Program-made: the position numbers and the translations under genes
Assembly (NCBI RefSeq): GCF_032854445.1
Contig: NC_088303.1
Coordinates: forward strand, 10,549,501-10,613,500
Direction of reading: 5' to 3'
DNA: 64,000 nucleotides
DNA from: Liolophura sinensis
Lineage: Eukaryota; Mollusca; Polyplacophora; Chitonida; Chitonidae
Notes under the pieces: generated by a model
Databases searched by the model: none
The model's input: only the letters and a program-made list of their open reading frames with translations
What the model was told of the DNA's origin: nothing
In this document: piece after piece, positions 48,196-57,568 of the stretch
Position numbering within the stretch: the first letter of the stretch is position 1
Layout: each line of letters begins with the position of its first letter

Positions 48196-48345
48196 GTGGG
48201 AAGGTCTTGCTGCAAACCTGCGGATGGTCGTGGGTTCCCCCGGGCTATGCATGGTTCCTCCCACCATAATGCTGGCCACCGTCGTATAAGTGAAATATTC
48301 TTGAGTACGGCGTAAAACACCAATCAAATAAATAAATAAATAAAT
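48196..48345 (+). mobile_element. 5'-truncated SINE (family 1) with perfect 12-bp target-site duplication
   Basis: Sense SINE body from GTGGGAAGGTCTTGC to a (TAAA)n tail. TAAGATTTGGGA occurs immediately before (48184-48195) and after (48346-48357). The tail includes four or more TAAA units, consistent with a fairly recent insertion. Confidence 0.93.
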
Positions 48346-48639
48346 TAAGATTTGGGATATCATTAAGAATGACGATATAAATTTGATATAATGCCGTAGG
48401 CTTACCGAATGATTGTTCATTTATGCCATGGCAGTCACACTACACGGTTGGAAGAGACGTGGCCTTCAACAAACGTTACACAGCGGAGACGACGACATGA
48501 GTATCGTTGACAGTGTTTTGTGAAAAAGACCCCGGGAACATTGAGGATGCGAGACATACAAACACCCTGTCCAAGGACAGAACTTCTGTAATAATAAGAC
48601 GGTAAGGGTTCATGTACTACATGTAATGACGCTTTATGG

Positions 48640-49130
48640 GATATTAGGTCATGTAATAATGAGACAGCATGAGTCAAGTAGTGATGGGACGGTATGGGTC
48701 ATGTAATAATGGGACGGCATGGATCATGCAACAATGAGACAGCATGGGTCAGGTAGTGTTGGGACGGTATGGGTCATGTTATAATGGGATGGCATGGATC
48801 ATGCAATAATGAGACAGCATGGGTCAGGTAGTGTTGGGACGGTATCGTTTATGTGATAATGGGACGGCATGGATCATGCAATAATGAGACAGCATGAGCC
48901 AGGTAGTGTTGGGACGGTATCGGTTATGTAATAATGGGATGGCATGGATCACGTAATAATAGGACGGTATGGACCATGCAATGCTGGTACGTATGGGTCA
49001 TGTGATAATTGGGTGGCATGGTCACGTCATATTGGATCAAGTTATAATGGGACAGCGAAGTGTGAAAATTGGGTGGCATGGGCTGTGTCATAATGGGGCT
49101 GTGTGGATCATGGGATTATTTGACACTGGC
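48640..49130. repeat. 25-bp minisatellite with 75-bp higher-order period
   Basis: The unit is based on GGGTCATGTAATAATGGGAC followed by GGTAT or GGCAT. The variant GAGACAGCATG recurs at 48661, 48736, 48811 and 48886, each exactly 75 bases apart, so three 25-base units form one higher-order unit. Units decay towards 49130. Confidence 0.9.
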
Positions 49131-49388
49131 AAGGCATCAACTATGTAGTGAAGGTATAATTGGTTTGACGAAACTGAAGTAACCGCTTAGTCACCATTTA
49201 AGTGACCTGATCACAGAAAGATAAAGATTCCATATCAACTTATCTCGACATATTTTAAGGCATACAACACTTTTCTAGATGCAAGAACTGTGATTTTTCT
49301 AATCCTTTGACCATAAACGCACTGCACATCACGAATCAGTTTTTAGCAAGCGTGATAAATTTTATTAATAATTATTTAGTTTATAAAA

Positions 49389-49394
49389 TAGTTA

Positions 49395-49453
<59 letters not shown>

Positions 49454-49455
49454 CA
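49389..49455. repeat. (ATT)n microsatellite
   Basis: About 20 copies of ATT/TTA with a single interruption (TTTTTATT). Confidence 0.95.
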
Positions 49456-49628
49456 CCATAAAAATTAGCCTACTTATGTCAGAACATTGAGCAGATGGGA
49501 TATTGTGAAGCCGCTACTTGGGGTTAAACTCGGTGGACTAAGTGATTTGTTTGCATCCCACAGACAGGTAATTTGTGTGCATATATGCATGCACGTTTTC
49601 AGTAAATAATCCTGAAAGTCTTTCTGAC

Positions 49629-49976
49629 CCGTCCCGATGGCTCAGTTAGTAGAGCGTCTGCAGTAGATCCAGACTCAGTCCTGGGTTAAGTCACACCTAA
49701 GACTTTAAAAGAGGAAATTGCGATTTCAGCATTAAGGCGATAGTGCAACGGCTGGTTGACCTTTGTCAGTATAATGGCTTGGGTTGGGCAGCATACTTGA
49801 CTTCGAATTAAGTCGTCCCAGTGAAGCATCACTTGATAAAAGAGCGGTGAGAATCCGTCCTGCAACGAGGAGACATATTACACGTACATGCACTCCTAGG
49901 ACTCCTTCGTCGTCACATGAGTGAAAAGTTCTTCAGCACGACGTTAAACCCTAAGCACTCACTGACTCACTCAATG
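49629..49976 (+). mobile_element. tRNA-derived SINE, family 2, full length
   Basis: The head CCCGATGGCTCAGTTAGTAG and the following CTGGGTTAAGTCACACC resemble A and B boxes. The body differs from family 1. The 3' end CGTCGTCACATGAGTGAAAA, then TTCAGCACGACGTTAAACCC, forms a hairpin homologous in position and loop length to that of family 1. CACTCACTGACTCACTCA repeats end the copy. Confidence 0.85.
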
Positions 49977-50277
49977 ATAGTCTTTCATTTGACAGATACT
50001 TTGAGACGCATGTGTTTTGTTGTGAATGCTAGTCTAGGCGTCATCAAACTAATTTAGATGTTTCGGATCAATAACATAAAAATGCAAATATAAGATGTCA
50101 ACAGTTTTCAGTGATGTTGGGAAGACACATGGAATGAATTAAATCAGTATACCCCAGTTGTGTACTATACTGTAAGTTTATTCGTTGTCGTTAATCAAAA
50201 TGTGTATCTCGTTAGTGATATGATGTTAGCTGTCCATACATCAAACGTGGCGATCATTTTCAGCACGATGAGCATAC

Positions 50278-50307
50278 ATTCTCTAGCCTCCGGCTAAGCT
50301 AGAGAAT
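50278..50307. repeat. Inverted repeat, 10-bp arms
   Basis: ATTCTCTAGC (50278-50287) and GCTAGAGAAT (50298-50307) are perfect reverse complements with a 10-base spacer. It lies in the 3' region of the Penelope fragment and is absent from the corresponding part of the 9.5-10 kb copy. Confidence 0.75.
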
Positions 50308-50368
50308 CTGAACACTTTGTCCATATTCACATACAAGGGAATTATCCCCATTGTAAAACTTAGAGTGA

Positions 50369-50459
50369 TTTACTTATTTATTTATTTGGTGTTTTACACC
50401 GTACTCAAGAATATTTCCTTATACGATGGCGACCACCATTATGGTGGGAGGAAACCGGG
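50369..50459 (-). mobile_element. Severely 5'-truncated SINE (family 1) inside the Penelope fragment
   Basis: Antisense tail TTACTTATTTATTTATTTGG, then GTTTTACACCGTACTCAAGA, ending at GGAGGAAACCGGG. AACTTAGAGTGA flanks it at 50357-50368 and 50460-50471. The paralogous site near 10057-10068 (AACTTAGAATGA) is uninterrupted and serves as a natural empty site. Confidence 0.92.
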
Positions 50460-50775
50460 AACTTAGAGTGAAGGTGTTTGATGAAATATATAATCGTGAC
50501 ACACACAAGTTAATATCGGTTATTAACTTGTGATGTTGATTGAAATTGCGAAATACAGGATCTATCAAATATTACAAGATGATGCATGTACACACAATAT
50601 ACAGGACTTTTCGGTATATCGCTATCCCAGGATGAATAATTTAAAATGTCAAAATTGAAACCATCCCTCTTGTTGTAAAGTTGGCGTGACAAGAAATCGA
50701 TTTAGTCATTGCAGAAATACAAGTTCAGATAAGATGCACAATCCCGACTGTCTGCAATTTTCTTTAAATCCGTTG

Positions 50776-52478
50776 AAATTAAATCCATTTTAAATCTTCA
50801 AATTAGTAACTGCTGCTACACAGTAATATAGTAACAAAACAATTCATATTCCCTTCTTGTCATAAATCCTGTAATTATTTCCGTGTTAAAACAATTCAAT
50901 CCTAGTTCCTTATTGGGAATACCGGGTATGACGCAAAGGCGTTATCAATTGACCGATTGGTTAACCGATTACTTGATCCACTGATCAATCCAACATTCGG
51001 CAATTCAGGGCGCATTATCTGTCTGAACTCTACTCGAAGGGATCGCTGACGTCTGTATATGATTGGTCCGAGAGCTGTCGGCGAGGTTTAACTATTTGGG
51101 TTCGCTGATCCAATCACTGGTACTAATGTAGTCCGAGACATTGCACGCTCCCAGAGCCCTACATTCCGTGTCGTAATAATATATTTTACCCCTAAGAAGT
51201 TTGGACAAGATTGAATTTCTGAAAACAAAATTATTTCTCACGGTTGAGGGCACTTTATTAATTCCACGAGTTCGTCGTGTGGCCGAAGGAGGGATGGCTG
51301 TGCCGAGCCCCGGGTGGATAAGCCGAAGACGACCCTTATCTCGGGCTGGCTTGGGGCGAGCAATCGTTCTCACGACCTTGCCATCCGAGAAACCAAGCAT
51401 GGCACTAGAAAGATCCATAGGAGAGGCACAGAGGTATCAATCACGGGCTGGCATATATTTCATTGTACGCCAAGTAATTTACTTGCTGCTTGATGGAAAG
51501 GTGTCAGTGGAAAGATAGAGGGGCGGAACTGTCCGATATTTCCCAAGCAAACCTGTGGACATACCAGCCTTGAGTCGCGACATTGATTATCTTCCGCGTG
51601 GACTTTGCAGACAGCCTCCGAAAACGGTGGCGCAGTTTCCACTGGGGCCTTGCAGGAGCAAGTACGTGCGCGGTCAAGGTGCCAGAGTTAGCCTTCTGTG
51701 TGCTTTCGAAATTTTCAGGAAGATTTTAACGACCATCCTGACAAAGAGTGGCTGGACAGATTCTCGGAGGAATAATGTGAGCAAGAAACAGAATGCACGT
51801 TTTTTATCTTCTTTTCGCGAAGAATTTCAACTTAATAATCCGTGTAATATACGCTGCTAAGCACAATTACACGTTTTCATAAAGTTTTCAAATGTACTGA
51901 GGATAATTGTAGCTAAATATAGTGGCTGACTTGTTGGAGGCTTAGCAAAGCCTCTTAGCTCAACTGGACACGACTAAATCGTTTGTTCTTGGGAAAAAAT
52001 GCTCTGGTCAGCAACGGGATTGGAGTTCGCTGTGGTGAAACACAACTAAAATTTGCCCTTCTCTCCACGGATTTATTGCGCCAATAATGGAAGGCGTAAC
52101 TGGTCACAGTTTTACAGAGAATTCGGAGGATCAGCCAAGTAGCTACTCTGGTGACTGAATAAAAAGGTGAGATTAAAGGTTTGGAGAAGTAGAAAAAAGC
52201 GGGCCGAAAACATCTGATTAGCCGCGTGTTGCTGTAATGCTTCTCCGCTGATGACCAGGCTCGTTTACAGCCGTACCTCGTGAGCAGTTGCACCAGCGCT
52301 GCGCCTGTGGTACACATTGGGGTTGCAGTCAGCTGAGTCGATCAGGGAGATGAACGCTTTGTCCCGTGCAAGTCGCCACTCTTCACTGATTGAGCGCTTT
52401 AATTTGTTTTGTGGAAATGAAGCTGAGGGCAACTGCTAATATTTGAAGTTTTCATGACTATAGAACAGGCTGTGTGAG
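50776..52478 (+). promoter_or_regulatory. Upstream region / 5' leader of the mGluR gene
   Basis: Sequence from about 51000 to 51720 is richer in G+C and CpG than its surroundings, as expected near a promoter. Open frames here (51092-51418 minus, 51201-51518 plus) have no recognised domain. An in-frame TAG at 52461-52463, six codons before the ATG, fixes the coding start. No TATA element or transcription start could be assigned. Confidence 0.45.
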
Positions 52479-52923
52479 ATGGCAATGAAATGCAGGCGGC
52501 AACGGTCAAGCGCTATGGTTTGCCCTGCCTCCCCGGTACTGGTGCTTTTGCTTTTTGGCTTGTTATGTTTCGAGTTGTGCTCTGGTAAAAAGAACGCCAA
52601 ATACCGTGGCTTATCAAAGGAAAAGCCATTCGTAATGAGGGGCCGATACGGAAACTATACGTGGCCCGAAAGAGAACTGTCGGCACGAATTGACGGAGAC
52701 ATCATGATTGGAGCCCTGCACATGATACACGAGAGGAGCGAGGATAAGATCTGTGGCCCCATCATGCCACAGGGAGGAATACAAGCTCTTGAGGTGATGC
52801 TTTACACCCTGGATCACATTAACCAAAATAACATTCTCCCAGGCGTAACTCTAGGGGTTTTGGCCAAAGACGATTGTGATCGAGACATCTATGGCTTGGA
52901 ACAATCCGTGGACTTCATACGAG
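52479..52923 (+). CDS. Metabotropic glutamate receptor, first coding exon (partial gene)
   Basis: This exon encodes 148 residues plus one base of the next codon. Residues about 18-36 (SPVLVLLLFGLLCFELCSG) form a signal peptide. From residue 69 on, ARIDGDIMIGALHMIHE, then a Cys-Gly, GIQALEVMLYTLDHIN and LPGVTLGVLAKDDCDRD, then YGLEQSVDFIR, match the start of the ligand-binding Venus-flytrap domain (lobe 1) of class C GPCRs, most like mGluRs. NYT at 59-61 is a possible glycosylation site. The ATG has a purine at -3 and G at +4, and an in-frame stop lies six codons upstream. The exon ends at a perfect donor, GAG|GTGAGT, phase 1. The receptor would sit in the plasma membrane and signal through G proteins. 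Later exons (rest of the flytrap domain, Cys-rich domain, seven helices) are not in the window, so intron 1 exceeds 11 kb. The subfamily is uncertain; an invertebrate-type mGluR is my inference. Confidence 0.93.
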
Positions 52924-52964
52924 GTGAGTATTTGTGTCTCCTCTTGTGCCAGACTGCTATTGCT

Positions 52965-53335
52965 ATTCACAGAATACAATATGAGTTAGGGACAGAGAAT
53001 ACTGTATCAGTATTGGCTGTTACAGTGCATAAGGCTGTTACAGTAAATGTTAGTGAAACAGAAAACAGTATGAGTTAGAGACACAGAATACAGTATTAGT
53101 ATTGGTTGTTCCAGCACTTAAGGTCGTTACATTATAAGTTAGGCAGAATACAGTATTAATTGCGTACACAGAACACAGTACGACTTTAATAAGAACACAG
53201 AATACAGTATGACTTGAGAGCACGGAATACAGTATGAGTTGGGGACACGGAATACAGTAGGAGTTGGGAACACAGAATACAGTATGAGTTGAGGACACAG
53301 AATACGGTGTGAGTTAAATACACATGATCACAGTA
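52965..53335. repeat. 25-bp minisatellite at the start of mGluR intron 1
   Basis: CAGAATACAGTATGAGTT recurs with connecting GGGGACA or GAGGACA at about 25-base spacing, most regular from 53185 to 53310. More diverged units reach back to within about 50 bases of the splice donor. Confidence 0.88.
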
Positions 53336-53593
53336 TAAGACACGGTTATAAATAGATTGTCGAAGTTTCACATACTTACAAATATGGTTTCCCTGTACCT
53401 TACATGAAAGTTATGTTAACTGTGCACACATGTACAACAGTGTATACTTAGTGACCTCTTCAACAACATGACAACAGCCATAATTCATAATTGCCGTAAC
53501 GGTTTTGCAAAATGCAATATCAACAATGGCAAACTGTTTTGTCAAGTCTGAACTAAATTGAAAACCTTAATCTAGAAACTCTGAAAACTGTAT

Positions 53594-53800
53594 ATTAATT
53601 TATTCATTTCATTGGTGTTTTACGTCGCACTCAAGAATTTTTCACTTACATACACCACGGGTAGCAATGTGATGGGAGGAAACCGGGCAGAGCCTGGGGG
53701 AAAACCACGACCATCCGCTGGTTGCCACACCTGAACTCATAAGCGGCCGCATTAGTGAGAGGCTCCATTATCATTGCCCCGCGCTGACACGTACAACCAC
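53594..53800 (-). mobile_element. SINE (family 1), internally deleted, in mGluR intron 1
   Basis: Antisense copy with CATTGGTGTTTTACGTCGCA, GGAGGAAACCGGGCAGAGCC and head parts TGAACTCATAAGCGGCCGCA. Part of the middle is missing (TTGCCACACCTGAAC joins body to head). Confidence 0.8.
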
Positions 53801-54489
53801 ATGTGTCTTGGTCTTAAATTAACCTATATGCATGTACAAGGCAAATACTGTTGAATCTCAAATAGGAAAATCATTCAGGGAACACCTTTTGTGTTATCAC
53901 GTCAATACATGTATAAACCACGTTGATTTAAAGAACACATAATGAGATGTCTTGTAAGATTAAAGTGCACGTAGCTTTTCACGAGATGTTTTTGTTTATC
54001 TGTGTTTCGCAAACGACAAGGCCAGAATCCTCTTCTTTCCATGTATTAAGTAAACAACCTTCAGGAAATTCAATGGCATTTACACATTAACAATTGACAA
54101 AATTGCATTGAATGCTTAGCTCTACAGCCTTACGTGATCTGCGGTTTACTTGATACAGCATTCCTGTCTAGGTCCCCACAGTCCATAGATGATTTGTTTG
54201 ATTTGTCTTGATAAAGCTCGTTATGGAGCACGACACTTCAAAGCTCCGTAGACATGTGAGGTCGTATTATATTACCCAACAGTACAGGTAGGACTATTTT
54301 GCAACGCTATTAATCATAGCTGGCTTTTCCGAATGAAAGACTCTGCACACCAGGGGCCCTCTTTACACGGCAGCCGCAGGGCTGTGTCAAGGGCTTTTAC
54401 TCCATCTGGCTGGCGGTGATTACTGTCTACATTGTGTGATATGGTATATGAACGAAGAGTACATAGCGTGAATTTCAAACTTAAAATGG

Positions 54490-55165
54490 ACAGTCAGTCT
54501 ATACGTCGGGCACAACCACAGTAAGCATCATCGGAAAAAAAACTGAACGGCAGTCTACAAGGCGGGCACAACCAGAGAAAGCATCATCAAAAACAAAATC
54601 GTGAGGCGGTCTATAGGGCGGGCACATCCACAGTAAGCATCATGGAAAACAAAACCGTAAGGCGGTCTATAGAGCGGACACAACCAGAGTTAAACATCAT
54701 CGAAAACAAAACTGTACGGCAGTCAACTGAGCAAACACGAGCGGGGTAAAACATCATCGAAAACGAAACTGTAAAGCGGTAGGGCGAGCACAGCTAGAGT
54801 AAAATGTCATTGAAAACGAATGGGTAAGGCTTTATATATGGCGGGTACAATAAGAGTACAATGTCATCGAAAACAAATAAGTAAAGCGGTCTAAAGGGCA
54901 GGCACAACCAGAGTAAAACGTCATCAAACGCAAAACAAGAAACAACAAGAGTAAAACATCATCAAAAACAAAACTGTAGGACGGTCTACAGAGTGATGCT
55001 AGTGTGTAGATTAGGTACAATTACAATCAAAAACAAAGCTACAATGCGGACTATAGGGTGGGAACAGGCAGAGTAAAACATCATCAAACCCAGCTTTATG
55101 GGTCCAGTCTATAGATTGGGTACCACAAGAATAAAACTTCATCAAAAACAAAACAGCAAGGCTGT
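54490..55165. repeat. ~58-bp tandem repeat, ~11 units
   Basis: The unit contains GGCGGTCTATAGGGCGGGCA, CAACCAGAGTAAAACATCAT and CGAAAACAAAACTGTA. CATCAT recurs at 54527, 54585 and 54643, showing a 58-base spacing, with looser spacing further right. Confidence 0.88.
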
Positions 55166-57487
55166 ATTCTGTAAAGCGTTCGTATTCATTCGCTGATTAA
55201 ACACGTGCAAAAACTTAATGTATTTTGACACTTTTCGTTCTTTGGTTTCTTCTCCCATTCTCCTGTTTCTGTGGTAAAAAAAGTTTATACAAATCGTAAT
55301 TACAGGAAAGTCTGTCGTTATTTTTATTCACTTTAGGTAATATTTTTTATGTTATTTACTTTAAAGTGTTCTATGTCATATCACACTCACGATGATATAA
55401 AATGTCAGACATTTGACCTGCTCTGACAATGTTTGCATCTCTCAGGATACAGTAACGTCACTACTGCAAAAAACACAACTTTAACCTTAAAAGTATCCGG
55501 CGGCATTTATAATTCATTACAGCTGTGAAGCTTAGCCTGAGAAATGGAGAAAACTTAAGTACAAGTATATCATTTATTAAAGAATTAGCCTCTGCGTTGC
55601 CTGGATTGGGCAGGGTCGCAGACAGCTGTGTCTCTCTTGTACTTGCTACTCTCCGGTGAAAACAGCGATAGTCCTGGCAGCTGGTCAAGGAAGATAAGAC
55701 AAATTGACGCCTGTGTGGGGGTCATTCCTCATTCACGCCTCCTCTGATATATTGATGGTGTCTTTCTAGTGTATGCACGAATGATCTCATAAAGGCCTTT
55801 ACTATTTCTTGAAGCTGTTTATCGTCTGTGAAAAACACTCAGTCATGTCACGATACGAGAACTTACACTTGGGAAACTCTTTTACGTAGTGTATGTATTT
55901 ATGTGGTTCCCACTGAATGTAAGACCTGTGTATAGGCAGTTCCGGAGCGAGTTCCCTTACAGGCACCACCTGTATATGCGCTTATGTTCAGGATCTCTTG
56001 TGACACCAGGTGTCGCCAGGTGTATTGACCTATTTTATTGTCGCCTGAAACTGGAGTTGCCGTATCTGCCGCAGAAACTTATTGCGCGATCATAGTTGTC
56101 TAAGCATGGTTTCCATGTTGTGATCTACAATTCTTCTAGTGAAAAGACACACCAAGCAGCTACTAATTGGTGAACGGGCCTCATTTAGTGTGAGCGGTGT
56201 ACGGATTTTTCGACTGTATTGTAAGAAAAACACATTCTGATCCCCAAAATTCTCAATTACAGAAAATGTTGACATGTTTTTCTGTATTCATTGTGTGATG
56301 AACAAAAGAGTGATGATGTTTTCTCTGCATCATATCCATATTTAATGATCATACACGACGTAAGCAGTTTTAAGTTCTTATATTAGCAATAGCTAACCGG
56401 CGTTTCCGTTGACCTCAGTGGAAGCCCTGCTAAGATAAAATCCCGATGTAAATCAGAGACCAAACCTTTTAACAATATTTTAATCAGTTCATATATATCT
56501 TTGTAACGAATCCTGAAAATCAATTAAGTCGTATTTTGCTTCGTTGCGTTTGTGTTATATCGCAGCTTCATTGCGATTTATGAAGGTCATATTCAGTATG
56601 TCTGACATACCAGATCAAGTAATGAGTGTCTTTTAGAAAAAATACAGAGTAGATCTACACCCATAGCATTAGATAGTAGCACGAGTAACCGTTCATGGCA
56701 AGGGCGCTGTTTACACAAGCGCGCTGCGTCAGCCACGCTTGTTTTTCATACAGCGAGAAGTGGATTTGAATACGCGACCTTTCGTTTGTCACGACTACAT
56801 ATTGAAATAAAATACGTGAACATCGTGACAAATATTATCGATTGACTAGGAGAGACATCATTTTCGATAGAATTGGACCCGATGTTTGTTTACTTTGTTT
56901 TTTGGACATAGCTCAGCATAAATGTGTTTCCATATTTCGGTTAAATTCTGTACAGTTAAGCCATCACAGTTTATAATAAAGCGTCATACAACCCCGTATC
57001 CACACAGTAAAGACTGTAGTTCTCTAGAACCGATTGTGTGCTCTTCTTGTTCTCGAAATCCCGTGAAAATCTCTATTGGTAGGATTATGGCCTGTCTGTT
57101 TTATCTAAGAGAATTGCAAGATTGCACAGTGACCTGGAAAAAGATCCACTGATCCTATCACGAAATACTTCACTTGGAGCTTATTTTTCTCCAGAAAAAC
57201 CTCTTAACGTTGCAATGATTTTCTAGTTGTTCTTGATATAATCTTGTCACATTTGTCAAGAATATTATTGGCCGTAACAGAAATCTCTCTTATACAAGCC
57301 TGTCGTATACAAATGTTCATTTATTTGAGAAAGATATGTCTTGTTCAAGCCAAATTTATCAGTTGTTCATTGAAATAAGAACATAAGATGCTTAATGGAA
57401 GCGATTATCTAGTTAAAGGGCATGATAGCCTACATTAATATAATATTAATCTACCAAAATAAAGACAGTCTGTTTGTAAATTTGTAA

Positions 57488-57568
57488 TGTAATAAGTTAT
57501 CTTTAACAAGTTTTAAGTATTAAGTTTGTTTTGTAATAAGTTATCTTTAACAAGTTTTAAGTATTAAG
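57488..57568. repeat. 44-bp tandem duplication
   Basis: TGTAATAAGTTATCTTTAAC followed by AAGTTTTAAGTATTAAG occurs at 57488-57524 and again at 57532-57568, identical over 37 bases. Confidence 0.9.

Larger units (their letters stand above)
50090..50775 (-). pseudogene. Second Penelope-like element fragment, C-terminal/3' part
   Basis: Minus-strand frame 50692-50510 reads RDGFNFDILNY and DSDIPKSPVYCVYMHHL, matching the RT-associated C-terminal part of the element at 9501-11500. Nucleotide similarity extends on both sides (AACAGTTTTCAGTGATG near 50100 matches about 9510; ATAAGATGCA near 50730 matches about 10325). The RT catalytic motifs are not present. A SINE interrupts the copy at 50369-50459. 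Between 50120 and 50220 the two copies differ strongly. Confidence 0.85.

Noticed and set aside
51092-51518. Open frames on both strands upstream of mGluR as a separate gene
   Set aside because: They lie in a GC-richer, promoter-like stretch, which tends to give chance open frames. No domain was recognised.
52924-53078. Extension of the mGluR frame to the stop at 53078
   Set aside because: The frame runs through a perfect splice donor into a minisatellite and loses all similarity to the flytrap domain.
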